DNA of 64,000 nt from Mucilaginibacter rivuli (GCF_019391655.1 NZ_JAHXPQ010000005.1:310001-374000), one strand, 5' to 3'. Counted from the first letter of the stretch, positions 10,007-21,840 are shown. A program made the numbers and translations. Notes: generated by a model not told the origin, from the letters alone.

Positions 10007-10573
10007 TTACCGGCGTATAAACTCGAATTTACCGCTAGGGTCGATACTCATTATGGTAGATGGTTTCTTTTCAGTCATGTCGTGCTGATCAACATCAACT
10101 ACATAATCAACACCTTCAATTATTTCTGCGGCAACTCCGTTAAAGTTTTTTGGCGAGGGTTGCCCGCTGATATTTGCCGAAGTTGATACAATAGGTTTGC
10201 GGAAACGCTGCAATAATTGCTTACAAAACTCATGACTGGTTACCCGGATACCTACAGTACCATCCGCACTGATGAGGTTTGGCGCCAGGTTTTTAGCGCC
10301 GGGCATAACCAATGTTAAAGGGTTTTCGGCATATTCTATCAGCTGGTAGGCTACATCGGGTACTTCGCTTATATAGCTTTGTAGTTTACTATCGGTATCC
10401 AGTAAAATGATCATGCTCTTGGCTTCATCGCGCTGCTTTAGTTCGTATATTTTTTTAACGGCTTCGGCATTTGTGGCATCGCAGCCTATACCCCAAATGG
10501 TATCGGTTGGGTATAAAATTATTCCACCGTCCTGTAATACTTTCAGGGCCTTTGCAACTTCGTCTTTAAGCAT
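10007..10573 (-). CDS. tsaC: L-threonylcarbamoyladenylate synthase (Sua5/YciO/YrdC)
   Basis: The 188-residue protein has LYPTDTIWGIGCDA, the nucleotide-binding opening of YrdC domains, then KIYELKQRDEAKSM and VGIRVTSH, with STSANISGQPSP near the end. It makes threonylcarbamoyl-AMP, the first step of t6A37 tRNA modification. It is the short YrdC-only form without the Sua5 C-terminal domain. It overlaps the upstream glycosyltransferase by 8 bases. Confidence 0.9.
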   Translation of the reverse strand: MLKDEVAKALKVLQDGGIILYPTDTIWGIGCDATNAEAVKKIYELKQRDEAKSMIILLDTDSKLQSYISEVPDVAYQLIEYAENPLTLVMPGAKNLAPNLISADGTVGIRVTSHEFCKQLLQRFRKPIVSTSANISGQPSPKNFNGVAAEIIEGVDYVVDVDQHDMTEKKPSTIMSIDPSGKFEFIRR

Positions 10574-11690
10574 GTTTTAAAACTTTTTGATATACGCCCA
10601 TCATTTGGGCGGCTAACTTTTTCTCTTCAAATTTAGCGGAATACTGCATACCTTTTTCAACCATAGTTTGACTAACCACGGAATCGGTCATAATCAGACT
10701 GATCTTTTCTGCCAGTGCATTTTCGTCATCCGGGTCAATGTACAAACTATCGGGCCCTCCCGCTTCTTCCAGGCATGACCCTGTTGCAGCAATAACCGGT
10801 GTACCCGATGCCAGGGCTTCTAAAATAGGAATGCCAAACCCCTCATACCGCGATGGATAAACAAATACATTAGCCAGTTGGTAAATGGCCGGCAATTCAT
10901 CAAATTGAACATTATCTATAAAGATAATACGTTTCTCAAGGCCATTGGCAACAATATATTGCCTCACTTGTTTAAAATAGGGTGATTGCCTGCCTATTAC
11001 CACCAGTTTAACATGCGGCAAAAGTGGTAATGCTTTTATCAATACCAATAAATTTTTCCGGGGTTCTATGGTACCTACATTTAATATAAAGTGGTCGGGC
11101 AGGTGGTACTTTTGTTTTACCTCGGTCTTTCTTTTCAATGATTGTTTCACTTTGAAACTATCGTCACAACCCTGGTATATCACTTCTATTTTTGCGGGGT
11201 CGGTCCCCAGCAGTTCAATGATATCCGTTTTTGTTCTTTCGCTTATCGCGATAATGCTATTGGTGTGAGTGCAGGCGTACTTTATTTTGGAGTAGTATAT
11301 CTGTCGGCTCACAAAGCCAAAATACTGCGGAAAACGCATAAAAATAAGATCATGAATAGTAACTACCGATCTTATCCTTGTTTGATGTATGCCAATTGGC
11401 AACTCATGGCTCAAGCCATGATACACTTGAACGCCATCTCGTTTTAAGTCGGCCACTACCCCCCTGCTCCGCCACCACGAAGTGAATAATTTACTTTTGG
11501 GGAGTATGGTTTTAATTTGAGCAAAACCACTTAAAAAACCAAGGCGGTTATTCGTTTTTACTTTTGGCGTATATAGCAGGTATTCGTTATCCGGATAGTT
11601 CGAAGCCATCATCCTGATCACCTCGCGGCTGTAGTTACCCAGGCCGGTCATGTTCAGAAATGCTCTTTTAGCTTCGTATCCTATTTTCAT
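10566..11690 (-). CDS. Glycosyltransferase family 4 (GT-B) protein
   Basis: The 374-residue protein has a GT1/GT4 C-terminal half: LNVGTIEPRKNL, then YPSRYEGFGIPILEALASGT with the E-x7-E donor motif, and PDDENALAEKI. The N-terminal half has GNYSREVIRMM and the TIHDLIFMRFP segment often seen in mannosyl/rhamnosyl transferases of polysaccharide pathways. Donor and acceptor are unknown. It overlaps tsaC, an odd partner, so co-transcription may be incidental. A -7 box lies only 10 bases from its start codon. Confidence 0.88.
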   Translation of the reverse strand: MKIGYEAKRAFLNMTGLGNYSREVIRMMASNYPDNEYLLYTPKVKTNNRLGFLSGFAQIKTILPKSKLFTSWWRSRGVVADLKRDGVQVYHGLSHELPIGIHQTRIRSVVTIHDLIFMRFPQYFGFVSRQIYYSKIKYACTHTNSIIAISERTKTDIIELLGTDPAKIEVIYQGCDDSFKVKQSLKRKTEVKQKYHLPDHFILNVGTIEPRKNLLVLIKALPLLPHVKLVVIGRQSPYFKQVRQYIVANGLEKRIIFIDNVQFDELPAIYQLANVFVYPSRYEGFGIPILEALASGTPVIAATGSCLEEAGGPDSLYIDPDDENALAEKISLIMTDSVVSQTMVEKGMQYSAKFEEKKLAAQMMGVYQKVLKHA

Positions 11691-11700
11691 CGAGTTGTTG

Positions 11701-11708
11701 CAAAGTTA
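11701..11708 (-). promoter_or_regulatory. -7 box close to the GT4 start codon
   Basis: The minus strand reads TAACTTTG, ending 10 bases before the ATG, which would leave a leader of only a few bases. Confidence 0.45.
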
Positions 11709-11709
11709 A

Positions 11710-11766
11710 AAAGTTGTAATGTTTGAATGTTGTTTTAACTTTTCAACCTTCCAACATTACAACTTT
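11710..11766. repeat. GTTGTAA-type inverted repeat between dapD and the GT4 gene
   Basis: Arms of 14 bases (11710-11723 and 11753-11766) are perfectly complementary. The spacer is also made of GTTG/CAAC-rich words. On the minus strand it lies just after the dapD stop codon and may end that transcript. A similar GTTGAAA-rich palindrome lies between rpoB and rpoC. Confidence 0.7.
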
Positions 11767-11777
11767 CCAACAAAAAA

Positions 11778-12611
11778 CTACACCGCTACATTATTCTCGC
11801 GCAAAGCATCATTCAACGACGTTTTCTTATCAGTCGAAGCTTTACGTTTACCGATGATCAAAGCGCAGGGTACCTGGTAATCGCCGGCAGGGAATTTTTT
11901 GGTGTATGAACCCGGTATTACTACTGAGCGTGCCGGAACAAAGCTTTTATATTCAACAGGCTCATCGCCGGTAACATCAATAATTTTGGTTGAAGCCGTA
12001 AGCACTACGTTTGCGCCTAACACCACTTCTTCTTCCAGGTGAACACCTTCAACAACAATAGCGCGCGAGCCTAAAAAGCAGTTATCTTCAATAATAACCG
12101 GCGCACCTTGTACAGGCTCTAATACTCCACCAATACCAACACCGCCGCTTAAATGCACATGCTTGCCAATTTGCGCGCATGAACCTACAGTGGCCCAGGT
12201 ATCAACCATTGTACCTTCGTCAACATAGGCGCCAATGTTTACGTATGATGGCATCATGATAACACCTTTAGCCAAAAACGCACCGTAACGGGCAATACCA
12301 TGAGGTACTACACGTACGCCTAATTCTTTGTAATTGGTTTTCAGTTTCATCTTATCGTGAAACACAAACGGGCCTGTTTTTATCTCTTCCATCTCGCGGG
12401 TAGGGAAATACAGTATCACTGCTTTCTTTACCCAATCGTTAACATGCCAGCGTGATCCAATGCGCTCGGCAACACGTATCTCGCCTTTATCAAGGCGGTC
12501 AATTACTATTTCAATAGCATTGGTATATTCTTTAAAACTAAGCAGGGCTCTGTCATCCCATGCGTCTTCAATTAATTTTTTAAGCTCTTGCATCTTTTTA
12601 GAAATTGGCAA
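11778..12611 (-). CDS. dapD: 2,3,4,5-tetrahydropyridine-2,6-dicarboxylate N-succinyltransferase
   Basis: The 277-residue enzyme catalyses the succinylation step of the DAP/lysine pathway, which feeds peptidoglycan. The N-terminal region (LIEDAWDDRALL) and left-handed beta-helix repeats (GVIMMPSYVNIGAYVDEGTM, VGSCAQIGKHVHLSGGVGIG, EDNCFLGSRAIVVEG) are diagnostic of DapD. An internal Met at residue 7 (MQELKKL) is an alternative start and matches the shorter family form. Confidence 0.95.
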   Translation of the reverse strand: MPISKKMQELKKLIEDAWDDRALLSFKEYTNAIEIVIDRLDKGEIRVAERIGSRWHVNDWVKKAVILYFPTREMEEIKTGPFVFHDKMKLKTNYKELGVRVVPHGIARYGAFLAKGVIMMPSYVNIGAYVDEGTMVDTWATVGSCAQIGKHVHLSGGVGIGGVLEPVQGAPVIIEDNCFLGSRAIVVEGVHLEEEVVLGANVVLTASTKIIDVTGDEPVEYKSFVPARSVVIPGSYTKKFPAGDYQVPCALIIGKRKASTDKKTSLNDALRENNVAV

Positions 12612-12714
12612 ATATTAATTTTACCGGGGTTAATTCGCCCCCGTTTATAAGGATGCGAAGATAGTAAAAAATGAAATTATGGATTTAGCGGATACCGCCT
12701 TAAAGTAATAAATA

Positions 12715-13029
12715 TTACGCCTGCCCTACAGTGCCGCCAAAATTCATAGGGAAACCAATGTGTTCTTCCTGTATCTTAATACGGCCGTTAGCAGCCTCAA
12801 ATTTTTCAACATTATCGGCAAGGGCGCTTAACAGCCTTTTAGCATGCTCGGGTGTTAATATGATACGCGATTTTACTCTTGCTTTTGGAACTCCGGGCAT
12901 TATCCTGATAAAATCTAACACAAACTCGGAGTTGGAATGGGTAATGATGGCCAGGTTTGAGTATATGCCTTCGGCTACCTCTTCTGACAATTCAATATTT
13001 AGCTGGTTATCGTTTTGTTGTTCTTCCAT
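12715..13029 (-). CDS. DUF3467 domain protein
   Basis: The 104-residue protein matches the DUF3467 pattern: EEVAEGIYSNLAIITHSNSEFVLDFIRIMPG, then KARVKSRIILTPEHAKRLL. Its place right after rpoC, separated by a hairpin, is common in Bacteroidota. The function is unknown. Co-expression with the RNA polymerase genes could occur by partial read-through. Confidence 0.85.
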   Translation of the reverse strand: MEEQQNDNQLNIELSEEVAEGIYSNLAIITHSNSEFVLDFIRIMPGVPKARVKSRIILTPEHAKRLLSALADNVEKFEAANGRIKIQEEHIGFPMNFGGTVGQA

Positions 13030-13043
13030 TGCGGTATAAAAAT

Positions 13044-13074
13044 AAAAAAGTCCTCTCTTAAAAGAGAGGACTTT
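13044..13074 (-). terminator. Terminator/attenuator after rpoC
   Basis: AAAGTCCTCTCTT (13047-13059) pairs perfectly with AAGAGAGGACTTT (13062-13074), with only two bases between the arms. T-rich sequence follows on the minus strand. It sits between rpoC and the DUF3467 start codon. Confidence 0.85.
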
Positions 13075-13100
13075 GAAAAGTTTATTTAGTAAGATGCTGA

Positions 13101-16100
13101 TTAAGCTTCTACTTCTTCAGTTTTTGATGCCATTAAGCGGTCAAATTCTTCTTTAGAACCTACACGGATATTTTCGTAAACGCGTAAACCTGTTCCTGAT
13201 GGAATTAAGTGACCAACAATAACGTTCTCTTTCAAACCAAGCATTCTGTCAATCTTACCAGCTATAGCTGCTTCATTCAACACCTTGGTAGTTTCCTGGA
13301 ACGATGCTGCAGACATGAACGATTTGGTACCCAATGATGCACGGGTTATACCTTGCAGCATAGCACTTGATGTAGCTGCGATAGCATCTCTAACTTCGGC
13401 AAGTTTTAGATCTTTACGTTTCAGAACAGAATTTTCATCCCTTAATTTCCTTAACGAAACGATCTGACCTGCTTTCAGGTTAGGCGAATCTCCCGGATCA
13501 ACAACAACTTTCTTGTCGAATATGTCGTCGTTCTCCAACATAAAGTCCCAACCGTTAACGGCTTCTTTTTCTAAGAAACGGGTATCGCCCGCATCTTCGA
13601 TAGTTACTTTCTGCATCATTTGGTGAACGATAACCTCAAAGTGTTTATCGTTTATCTTCACACCTTGTAAACGGTAAACTTCTTGTATACCATTAACCAG
13701 ATACTCTTGTACAGCTGCAGGGCCTTTAATAGCCAATATATCAGCAGGTGATATCGAACCATCAGACAATGGCATACCGGCTTTAACAAAGTCGTTATCC
13801 TGAACAAGGATGTGTTTAGACAATGGAACCAGGTATTTCTTGATCTGACCGTCTTTCGATTCGATGGTGATCTCGCGGTTACCACGTTTAACACCACCTA
13901 AAGTTACTACACCATCAATTTCGGTTACTACCGCAGGGTTCGATGGGTTACGTGCTTCAAACAACTCGGTTACACGTGGTAAACCACCTGTAATATCTCG
14001 CGTTTTACCTGTTGAACGAGGTATTTTAGCGATAACCTGGCCTGTTTGAATTTTCTCACCTTCGTCAACCGCGATGTGCGCGCCTACCGGAATGTTGTAT
14101 CCTTTAACCACGTTACCTTTTTCTACGATCTGGATAACAGGGTTTTTGGTTTTATCACGTGTATCAATAATTACCTTCTCACGGTGACCGGTTTGCTCAT
14201 CAGATTCTTCGCGGAAAGTAATACCTTCCTGGATAGCTTCAAATTGCGCTTTACCTGCAAACTCAGAGATGATAACCGCGTTATACGGATCCCATGAACA
14301 GATACGGTCGCCTTTTGAAATTTTGCTTCCGTCTTTAATGTATAGATAAGCACCGTAAGGGATGTTATTACTTACAATAACCTTATTGGTACCCGGCTCA
14401 ACAATACGGAACTCGCCTGAACGACCCAATACCACTTCAACAGGGCCTTCTTCGGTTGTGAAAGGCACGGTACGTACGTTTTCAAACTCAATAACACCTT
14501 CAAATTTAGCGTTGATCTGCGATTCTGCCGCGATGTTAGACGCGGTACCACCCACGTGGAAGGTACGTAACGTTAACTGTGTACCCGGCTCACCGATCGA
14601 TTGTGCTGCAATTACACCAACAGCCTCGCCCATTTGCACGCGTTTACCGCTTGCAAGGTTACGGCCATAGCATAATGCACAAACACCACGTTTGCTTTCG
14701 CAGGTTAATACCGAACGTATCTCGATACCCTCTAACGGAGAGTTTTGAATTTTACGTGCTATTTCTTCTTCAATATCTTCACCTGCCGAAACTAACAGTT
14801 CATTAGTTAACGGATCGTAAACATCATGAAGCGAAGTACGACCTAAAATACGATCGTATAAAGGCTCAACAATATCCTCATTATCTTTTAATGCAGTTGT
14901 GAATATACCACGCAGTGTACCGCAATCGGTATCACCAACTATCATATCCTGGGCAACATCATGTAAACGACGGGTTAAGTAACCGGCATCAGCCGTTTTC
15001 AAAGCTGTATCCGCCAAACCTTTACGTGCACCGTGGGTTGAGATGAAGTACTCCAATACCGACAAACCTTCTTTAAAGTTTGAAAGGATCGGGTTCTCGA
15101 TGATCTCGCCACCTGAACCTGATTTTTGCGGTTTCGCCATCAACCCCCTCATACCTGCCAGCTGACGGATCTGCTCTTTCGAACCACGTGCACCTGAATC
15201 AAGCATCATGTAAACCGAGTTGAAGCCCTGGTTATCTGTAGATAGTATCTCCATTACGTTTGCTGTCAAACGGTTGTTGATACGTGTCCAGATATCGATA
15301 ATTTGGTTGTAACGCTCGTTGTTGGTAATGAAACCCATGTTGTAGTTAGCCATTACGTCTTCAACTTCTTTCGAAGCTTGTTCGATCAGGGTAACTTTTT
15401 CAGCAGGGATGTTCAAATCCTTCAGGTTAAACGACAAACCACCGCGGAATGCCATTTGGAAACCTAATTCTTTAATATCATCAAGGAACTGAGCGGCACG
15501 TGCCATACCGGTAACCTTAACTACAGTACCGATGATATCACGCAGTGATTTTTTAGTCAGCAATTCGTTAATGTAACCAACTTCAGTAGGAACGTGTAAA
15601 TTAAACAATACACGGCCAACCGTAGTTTCGGTTAACTGATTAACCAGGCTGCCATCTTTTTGCTTAACGTTAACTTTAACTTTGATAAAGGCGTGCAGAT
15701 CAACTTTCTTCTCGTTGTAAGCAATAATTACTTCTTCAGGAGAATAGAAACTTAAGCCTGAACCTTTAACAATGTGGCCGGGCTCTGTTTTACGTCCTTT
15801 AGTGATGTAATATAAGCCCAAAACCATATCCTGCGATGGTACAGTAATTGGTGTACCGTTGGCAGGGTTCAAAATATTGTGTGATGCAAGCATCAGTATC
15901 TGCGCCTCTAAAATTGCAGCATTACCCAGCGGTACGTGAACAGCCATCTGGTCACCGTCAAAATCCGCGTTGAATGCAGTACAGGTTAAAGGGTGCAACT
16001 GGATAGCTTTACCTTCGATCAGTTTTGGCTGGAACGACTGGATACCTAACCTGTGCAGCGTAGGCGCACGGTTTAATAATACAGGGTGTCCTTTTAATAC

Positions 16101-17384
16101 GTTTTCCAAAATGTCCCAAACTAATGGGTCTTTACGGTCAACTATCTTTTTAGCCGATTTTACTGTTTTTACAACACCACGCTCAATCATCTTACGGATG
16201 ATAAATGGTTTAAACAGCTCAGCAGCCATATCTTTTGGTAAACCGCACTCGTGTAATTTAAGGCTTGGGCCTACAACAATTACCGAACGTGCCGAGTAAT
16301 CCACACGTTTACCTAATAAGTTTTGACGGAAACGGCCTTGTTTACCTTTCAGGATATCCGAAAGTGATTTCAATGCACGGTTACCTTCAGTTTTAACGGC
16401 GTTAACTTTACGTGAGTTATCAAATAACGAATCCACAGCTTCCTGTAGCATACGTTTTTCGTTACGTAAAATTACTTCCGGTGCTTTAATCTCGATCAAA
16501 CGTTTTAAACGGTTGTTACGGATAATTACACGACGGTATAAGTCGTTCAAATCCGAAGTTGCGAAACGGCCACCTTCCAATGGTACCAACGGGCGCAATT
16601 CTGGAGGTATAACCGGAACGATCTTAACGATCATCCACTCAGGGTTATTCTCAATGCGTGTTTTTGCATCGCGGAAAGCTTCAACAACCTGTAAACGTTT
16701 TAAAGCTTCGTTTTTACGTTGTTGCGAGGTTTCGTTAGCTGCCTGGTGACGTAAGTCGTACGACTGTTGGTCAAGATCAAGGCGTTTTAACAATTCTTCC
16801 AAAGCTTCGGCACCCATTTTGGCAACAAACTTTTGAGGGTCTTTGTCATCAAGGTACTGGTTTTCTTTCGGAAGGGTATCCAATATGTCCAGGTATTCTT
16901 CTTCTGTCAGGAAATCCATTTTATTGATTCCGTCAGCCTCTTTAATACCGGCTTGTATTACTACATAACGCTCGTAGTAGATGATAAGATCCAGCTTTTT
17001 AGTAGGCAAGCCTAATAAATAACCAATCTTATTCGGTAACGAACGGAAATACCAGATGTGCGCAACAGGAACAACTAAGTTAATGTGGCCCATACGCTCG
17101 CGACGAACTTTCTTCTCGGTTACTTCAACACCGCAACGATCACAAACGATACCCTTGTAACGGATACGTTTGTACTTACCGCAATGGCACTCGTAATCTT
17201 TAACCGGACCGAAAATACGCTCGCAGAACAAACCATCACGTTCAGGTTTGTAGGTCCTGTAGTTAATGGTCTCTGGTTTTAAAACTTCGCCACTTGAACG
17301 CTCCAGTATAGACTCCGGAGAGGCTAAACTGATAGTGATGGTGGTGAAATTGCTTTTTATTTTATTATCCTTTTTGTATGACAT
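13101..17384 (-). CDS. rpoC: DNA-directed RNA polymerase subunit beta'
   Basis: The 1427-residue catalytic subunit has the N-terminal zinc finger ([20 protein letters not shown]), the active-site NADFDGDQM metal loop near residue 470, and the second Cys cluster ([15 protein letters not shown]). It ends in an acidic tail. The length is typical of Bacteroidota beta'. It is the last large gene of the leftward rpl-rpo cluster, 82 bases after rpoB. Confidence 0.98.
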   Translation of the reverse strand: MSYKKDNKIKSNFTTITISLASPESILERSSGEVLKPETINYRTYKPERDGLFCERIFGPVKDYECHCGKYKRIRYKGIVCDRCGVEVTEKKVRRERMGHINLVVPVAHIWYFRSLPNKIGYLLGLPTKKLDLIIYYERYVVIQAGIKEADGINKMDFLTEEEYLDILDTLPKENQYLDDKDPQKFVAKMGAEALEELLKRLDLDQQSYDLRHQAANETSQQRKNEALKRLQVVEAFRDAKTRIENNPEWMIVKIVPVIPPELRPLVPLEGGRFATSDLNDLYRRVIIRNNRLKRLIEIKAPEVILRNEKRMLQEAVDSLFDNSRKVNAVKTEGNRALKSLSDILKGKQGRFRQNLLGKRVDYSARSVIVVGPSLKLHECGLPKDMAAELFKPFIIRKMIERGVVKTVKSAKKIVDRKDPLVWDILENVLKGHPVLLNRAPTLHRLGIQSFQPKLIEGKAIQLHPLTCTAFNADFDGDQMAVHVPLGNAAILEAQILMLASHNILNPANGTPITVPSQDMVLGLYYITKGRKTEPGHIVKGSGLSFYSPEEVIIAYNEKKVDLHAFIKVKVNVKQKDGSLVNQLTETTVGRVLFNLHVPTEVGYINELLTKKSLRDIIGTVVKVTGMARAAQFLDDIKELGFQMAFRGGLSFNLKDLNIPAEKVTLIEQASKEVEDVMANYNMGFITNNERYNQIIDIWTRINNRLTANVMEILSTDNQGFNSVYMMLDSGARGSKEQIRQLAGMRGLMAKPQKSGSGGEIIENPILSNFKEGLSVLEYFISTHGARKGLADTALKTADAGYLTRRLHDVAQDMIVGDTDCGTLRGIFTTALKDNEDIVEPLYDRILGRTSLHDVYDPLTNELLVSAGEDIEEEIARKIQNSPLEGIEIRSVLTCESKRGVCALCYGRNLASGKRVQMGEAVGVIAAQSIGEPGTQLTLRTFHVGGTASNIAAESQINAKFEGVIEFENVRTVPFTTEEGPVEVVLGRSGEFRIVEPGTNKVIVSNNIPYGAYLYIKDGSKISKGDRICSWDPYNAVIISEFAGKAQFEAIQEGITFREESDEQTGHREKVIIDTRDKTKNPVIQIVEKGNVVKGYNIPVGAHIAVDEGEKIQTGQVIAKIPRSTGKTRDITGGLPRVTELFEARNPSNPAVVTEIDGVVTLGGVKRGNREITIESKDGQIKKYLVPLSKHILVQDNDFVKAGMPLSDGSISPADILAIKGPAAVQEYLVNGIQEVYRLQGVKINDKHFEVIVHQMMQKVTIEDAGDTRFLEKEAVNGWDFMLENDDIFDKKVVVDPGDSPNLKAGQIVSLRKLRDENSVLKRKDLKLAEVRDAIAATSSAMLQGITRASLGTKSFMSAASFQETTKVLNEAAIAGKIDRMLGLKENVIVGHLIPSGTGLRVYENIRVGSKEEFDRLMASKTEEVEA

Positions 17385-17410
17385 AGCTCTTTTTAAAGTT
17401 AAAAGTTAAA

Positions 17411-17453
17411 AAGTTGAAAGTTGAAAGTTGCTCTCGCTTTGAACTTTCAACTT
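17411..17453. repeat. AAGTTGAAAGTT inverted repeat between rpoB and rpoC
   Basis: AAGTTGAAAGTT occurs in two overlapping registers (17411-17422 and 17418-17429), and its complement AACTTTCAACTT lies at 17442-17453. The transcript could therefore form either of two hairpins within the 82-base rpoB-rpoC gap. No T run follows, so it is not a standard terminator. Confidence 0.7.
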
Positions 17454-17466
17454 CAAACTCATAAAC

Positions 17467-20400
17467 TTATTCCAATGTGATATCCAAACCTAAACCTCTT
17501 AACTCATGAACCAATACGTTGAATGATTCAGGAACCGATGGTGTAGGCAGGTTCTCGCCTTTTACAATAGCCTCGTAAGTTTTAGCACGGCCTACAACAT
17601 CATCCGACTTAACAGTCAAAATCTCTTGTAGTATGTTTGCAGCACCGAATGCTTCAAGTGCCCAAACCTCCATCTCACCAAAACGCTGACCACCAAACTG
17701 AGCTTTACCACCCAATGGCTGTTGTGTAATTAATGAGTATGGCCCGATAGAACGTGCGTGCATCTTATCATCAACCATGTGGCCGAGTTTAAGCATGTAT
17801 ATGATACCTACAGTAGTTTGCTGATCGAAACGATCACCGGTTAAACCATTGTACAAATATGTACGACCAGACTCTGGTATGCCTGCTTTAGTAACCCATT
17901 CTTCTACTTCTGTATGGCTTGCACCATCAAAAATAGGAGTAGCGAATTTTACACCAAGCTCTTTACCTGCCCAACCTAATACAGTTTCGTATATCTGGCC
18001 TAAGTTCATACGTGAAGGTACACCCAGCGGGTTCAACACAATATCAACCGGTGTTCCGTCGGCAAGGAAAGGCATATCTTCGTCACGTACAATACGTGCA
18101 ACAATACCTTTGTTACCGTGGCGACCGGCCATTTTATCACCCACTTTAAGCTTACGCTTTTTAGCGATGTAAACCTTTGCCATTTGAACAATACCCGATG
18201 GCAACTCATCACCTACGCTGATCGCGAATTTATCGCGGCGGTAAGCACCCAGTTCCTCGTTAACCTTGATGCCGTAGTTATGGATCAATAATTTGATCTG
18301 ATCATTCTTATCGTCATCAGTAGTCCATTTGGTTGGGTTAATGTTGCTAAACTCAATCTCTAAAAGGATCTTTTGAGTAAATTTAACACCTTTAGCTACC
18401 AATAACTCTTTGTAAACGTTGTATACACCTTGCGATGTTTTACCATTAACTATCTCGAATAATTTATCAACTAATAAATTTTTCAGATCCTTAATCGCTT
18501 TGTCGTGTTTGTTATCAAGCTTCTCGATAGCTGCTTTTTCTTCAGCCTTCGATGTCTTTTTAGCACGCGAGAATAATTTTGTATCGATAACCACACCATT
18601 GATAGATGGCGGAGTTTTTAACGATGCATCCTTAACGTCGCCTGCTTTATCACCAAATATTGCACGTAACAGTTTTTCTTCCGGTGATGGGTCAGATTCG
18701 CCTTTCGGAGTGATCTTACCGATCAGGATATCGCCTTCTTTAACCTCTGCACCAACACGGATAATACCGTTCTCGTCAAGGTCTTTAGTAGCTTCTTCCG
18801 ATACGTTAGGGATATCCGGTGTCAATTCCTCTTCACCACGTTTTGTATCCCTTACTTCCAGTTCAAACTCTTCTACGTGGATAGATGTAAATATATCCTG
18901 CGATACAACACGCTCTGATATTACGATCGCATCCTCAAAGTTGAATCCTTGCCAAGGCATGAAAGCAACCTTTAAGTTACGGCCCAATGCCAGCTCACCA
19001 TCTTGTGTAGCATATCCTTCGCAAAGTACCTGTCCTTTTTCAACACGTTGGCCTTTCTTAACGATAGGCTTCAGGTTCATGGTGGTACTTTGGTTGGTTT
19101 TCTTAAACTTGATCAAACGGTACGATTTGCTGTCACCATCAAAAGAAACCAAACGGTCAGCTTCGTCACGATCGTATTTAATACGGATCTCGTTAGCGTC
19201 AACATATTCAACAACACCATTGCCTTCGGCATTGATAAGCGTACGCGAATCTTTTGCCACACGGCCTTCTAAACCTGTACCTACTATTGGCGCTTCAGGG
19301 CGCAATAATGGTACGGCCTGGCGTTGCATGTTCGATCCCATCAGCGCACGGTTAGCATCATCATGTTCCAGGAACGGAATTAATGAAGCTGCTATCGAAG
19401 TGATCTGGTTAGGAGCAATATCCATATAATCCAAACGATCAGGCTCGATGATAGGGAAGTCACCCTCAAAACGGGCTTTTACCTTAGGAGTAGCAAAAAC
19501 TCCTTTATCATCATAAATAGCATTAGCCTGGCCAATGGTTTTTCCGTCTTCATCTTCTGCAGACAGGTAAACAACCGGCTCATCCATTGATACTACACCG
19601 TCAACAACTTTTTTGTATGGAGTTTCTATGAAACCTAAGTTGTTAATTTTAGCGTGGATACACAATGATGATATCAAACCAATGTTTGGTCCTTCCGGAG
19701 TTTCGATGGTACACAACCTACCGTAGTGGGTATAGTGAACGTCACGAACCTCGAAACCTGCACGCTCACGTGATAAACCACCAGGGCCCAAGGCTGACAG
19801 ACGACGCTTGTGCGTGATCTCTGCCAGTGGATTGGTTTGGTCCATAAACTGTGATAACTGGTTTGTTCCGAAGAACGAGTTGATCACAGATGATAGTGTA
19901 CGCGCGTTAATTAAGTCGGTTGGTGTAAATACCTCGTTATCACGTATGTTCATACGCTCGCGGATGGTACGGGCCATACGGGCCAAACCAACACCGAATT
20001 GCGCGAACAATTGCTCGCCAACCGTACGAACACGACGGTTTGACAAGTGATCAATATCATCCACCTCGGCCTTAGAGTTGATCAGTTTGATCAGGTATTT
20101 AACAATAGCGATGATATCGTCTTTAGTTAAAACTTTAACCTCGTTAGGCGTGGTCAATTTCAATTTACGGTTGATGCGGTAACGGCCCACATCACCCAGA
20201 TCATAACGTTTATCAGAGAAGAACAAACGATCGATGATACCACGGGCAGTTTCCTCATCAGGTGGTTCAGCGTTACGTAACTGGCGGTAGATGTGCTCAA
20301 CCGCTTCTTTCTCCGAATTCGAAGTATCTTTTTGTAAAGTATTATATATAATGGTATAATCACCGCTGGTGGCAGCATCTTCCTTGTTCAGGATGATGGT

Positions 20401-21270
20401 TTTAACACCCGCGTCAATGATCATATCGATATGGTCATCTTCTAAAACGGTTTCGCGCTCTAAAATGATCTCGTTCCTGTCGATAGAAACTACCTCACCG
20501 GTATCTTCATCCACAAAATCTTCAACCCATTTTTTAAGCACCCTTGCAGCAAGCTTGCGGCCAATAAATTTCTTCAGGCCTGATTTGCTAACTTTTACTT
20601 CATCGGCCAGTTCAAACAATTCTAAGATATCTTTATCCGAATCGTAACCAATAGCGCGAAGCAAGGTGGTAACCGGGAATTTTTTCTTACGATCGATGTA
20701 AGCATACATAACGTTGTTTACGTCAGTAGCAAACTCTATCCAAGATCCTTTAAAAGGAATTACACGTGCAGAGTATAATTTGGTACCGTTGGTGTGACGG
20801 CTCTGTCCAAAAAATACACCTGGCGAACGGTGTAGTTGTGATACAATTACACGCTCTGCACCATTGATAACAAATGTTCCTTTAGGTGTCATATATGGGA
20901 TGGTACCCAAATAAACATCCTGAACAATGGTTTCAAAATCTTCGTGCTCTTCATCATTACATGATAAGCGCAGCTTGGCTTTTAATGGCACACTGTGTGT
21001 TAACCCGCGCTCAATACACTCTTGTATATCATAACGTGGCGGGTCGATAAAATAATCAAGAAACTCTAATACGAAGATGTTTCTTGAGTCTGAAATAGGA
21101 AAGTTCTCAGCAAATACTTTAAATAACCCCTCTTTGTAGCGGTTATCCGAAGTTGTTTGTAATTGAAAAAATTCCTGGAAGGATTGTAACTGTACATCCA
21201 GAAAATCAGGATATTCCAATACTTTCCTGCTGGTTGCAAAGTTTACTCTTTGATCTATTTTGTTTGCCAA
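17467..21270 (-). CDS. rpoB: DNA-directed RNA polymerase subunit beta
   Basis: The 1267-residue subunit has the rifampicin-pocket segment [19 protein letters not shown] followed by [13 protein letters not shown]. The residues matching E. coli Asp516, His526 and Ser531 are the wild-type ones, so the pocket looks rifampicin-sensitive. [15 protein letters not shown] and the C-terminal [21 protein letters not shown] are also present. It lies 186 bases downstream of rplL, with two hairpins in that gap. Confidence 0.98.
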   Translation of the reverse strand: MANKIDQRVNFATSRKVLEYPDFLDVQLQSFQEFFQLQTTSDNRYKEGLFKVFAENFPISDSRNIFVLEFLDYFIDPPRYDIQECIERGLTHSVPLKAKLRLSCNDEEHEDFETIVQDVYLGTIPYMTPKGTFVINGAERVIVSQLHRSPGVFFGQSRHTNGTKLYSARVIPFKGSWIEFATDVNNVMYAYIDRKKKFPVTTLLRAIGYDSDKDILELFELADEVKVSKSGLKKFIGRKLAARVLKKWVEDFVDEDTGEVVSIDRNEIILERETVLEDDHIDMIIDAGVKTIILNKEDAATSGDYTIIYNTLQKDTSNSEKEAVEHIYRQLRNAEPPDEETARGIIDRLFFSDKRYDLGDVGRYRINRKLKLTTPNEVKVLTKDDIIAIVKYLIKLINSKAEVDDIDHLSNRRVRTVGEQLFAQFGVGLARMARTIRERMNIRDNEVFTPTDLINARTLSSVINSFFGTNQLSQFMDQTNPLAEITHKRRLSALGPGGLSRERAGFEVRDVHYTHYGRLCTIETPEGPNIGLISSLCIHAKINNLGFIETPYKKVVDGVVSMDEPVVYLSAEDEDGKTIGQANAIYDDKGVFATPKVKARFEGDFPIIEPDRLDYMDIAPNQITSIAASLIPFLEHDDANRALMGSNMQRQAVPLLRPEAPIVGTGLEGRVAKDSRTLINAEGNGVVEYVDANEIRIKYDRDEADRLVSFDGDSKSYRLIKFKKTNQSTTMNLKPIVKKGQRVEKGQVLCEGYATQDGELALGRNLKVAFMPWQGFNFEDAIVISERVVSQDIFTSIHVEEFELEVRDTKRGEEELTPDIPNVSEEATKDLDENGIIRVGAEVKEGDILIGKITPKGESDPSPEEKLLRAIFGDKAGDVKDASLKTPPSINGVVIDTKLFSRAKKTSKAEEKAAIEKLDNKHDKAIKDLKNLLVDKLFEIVNGKTSQGVYNVYKELLVAKGVKFTQKILLEIEFSNINPTKWTTDDDKNDQIKLLIHNYGIKVNEELGAYRRDKFAISVGDELPSGIVQMAKVYIAKKRKLKVGDKMAGRHGNKGIVARIVRDEDMPFLADGTPVDIVLNPLGVPSRMNLGQIYETVLGWAGKELGVKFATPIFDGASHTEVEEWVTKAGIPESGRTYLYNGLTGDRFDQQTTVGIIYMLKLGHMVDDKMHARSIGPYSLITQQPLGGKAQFGGQRFGEMEVWALEAFGAANILQEILTVKSDDVVGRAKTYEAIVKGENLPTPSVPESFNVLVHELRGLGLDITLE

Positions 21271-21350
21271 GGGATGATAATTTTAGTTTATTAATAATCC
21301 TAAGTAGATGTGAGCTATTTGCATTGAGATATGAGAGTCACACCTCAATA

Positions 21351-21370
21351 CCTGCCTGCCGCCAGGCAGG
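21351..21370. repeat. Short GC-rich palindrome between rplL and rpoB
   Basis: CCTGCCTG and CAGGCAGG form a perfect 8-base stem with a 4-base loop, embedded in AT-rich sequence. This kind of CCTGCCTG palindrome is common between genes of sphingobacteria. Confidence 0.6.
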
Positions 21371-21401
21371 CTCAAATCTGATAGCAATATAAACGACAAT
21401 A

Positions 21402-21428
21402 GACCCCGACCAAAAAATGGTCGGAGTC
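21402..21428 (-). terminator. Hairpin after rplL (partial terminator or attenuator)
   Basis: On the minus strand an 11-base stem forms around a short U-rich loop, including one G-U wobble that exists only in the minus-strand RNA. No long T run follows, so partial termination between ribosomal-protein and polymerase genes is more likely than complete termination. Confidence 0.6.
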
Positions 21429-21456
21429 TTACTGTTAATTTAGCTGTATGGTTAAA

Positions 21457-21840
21457 TTACTTAACCTCAACAACAGCTCCTGCTTCTTCTAATTGTTTTT
21501 TCAAGCTTTCAGCTTCTTCTTTAGAAACACCAGCTTTTACTTCTTTAGGTGCGCCGTCAACTAAGTCTTTAGCTTCTTTCAAGCCTAAGCCTGTAAGGTC
21601 TTTTACCAATTTAACAACTGCCAATTTCTGGCCACCAGCTTCTTTCAATATTACATCAAAAGATGTTTGAGCTGCTGCTTCTGCAGGAGCGTCGCCACCA
21701 CCTGCTGGTGCTGCTGCAACTGCAACTGCTGCTGCTGCTGGTTCAATACCATACTCGTCTTTAAGGATCTGAGCTAATTCGTTAACTTCTTTTACTGTTA
21801 AGTTTACCAACTGATCAGCAAACGATTTTAAATCTGCCAT
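21457..21840 (-). CDS. rplL: 50S ribosomal protein L7/L12
   Basis: The 127-residue stalk protein has an N-terminal dimerisation helix ([16 protein letters not shown]), an Ala/Gly-rich hinge (residues about 33-60) and the C-terminal factor-binding domain ([35 protein letters not shown]). It lies 59 bases after rplJ, its L10 partner. Confidence 0.97.
   Translation of the reverse strand: MADLKSFADQLVNLTVKEVNELAQILKDEYGIEPAAAAVAVAAAPAGGGDAPAEAAAQTSFDVILKEAGGQKLAVVKLVKDLTGLGLKEAKDLVDGAPKEVKAGVSKEEAESLKKQLEEAGAVVEVK

Noticed and set aside
18419..19429. 336-codon open frame antisense to rpoB
   Set aside because: It lies wholly inside rpoB, whose motifs are certain. The Ser-rich translation is a mirror of rpoB codon use.
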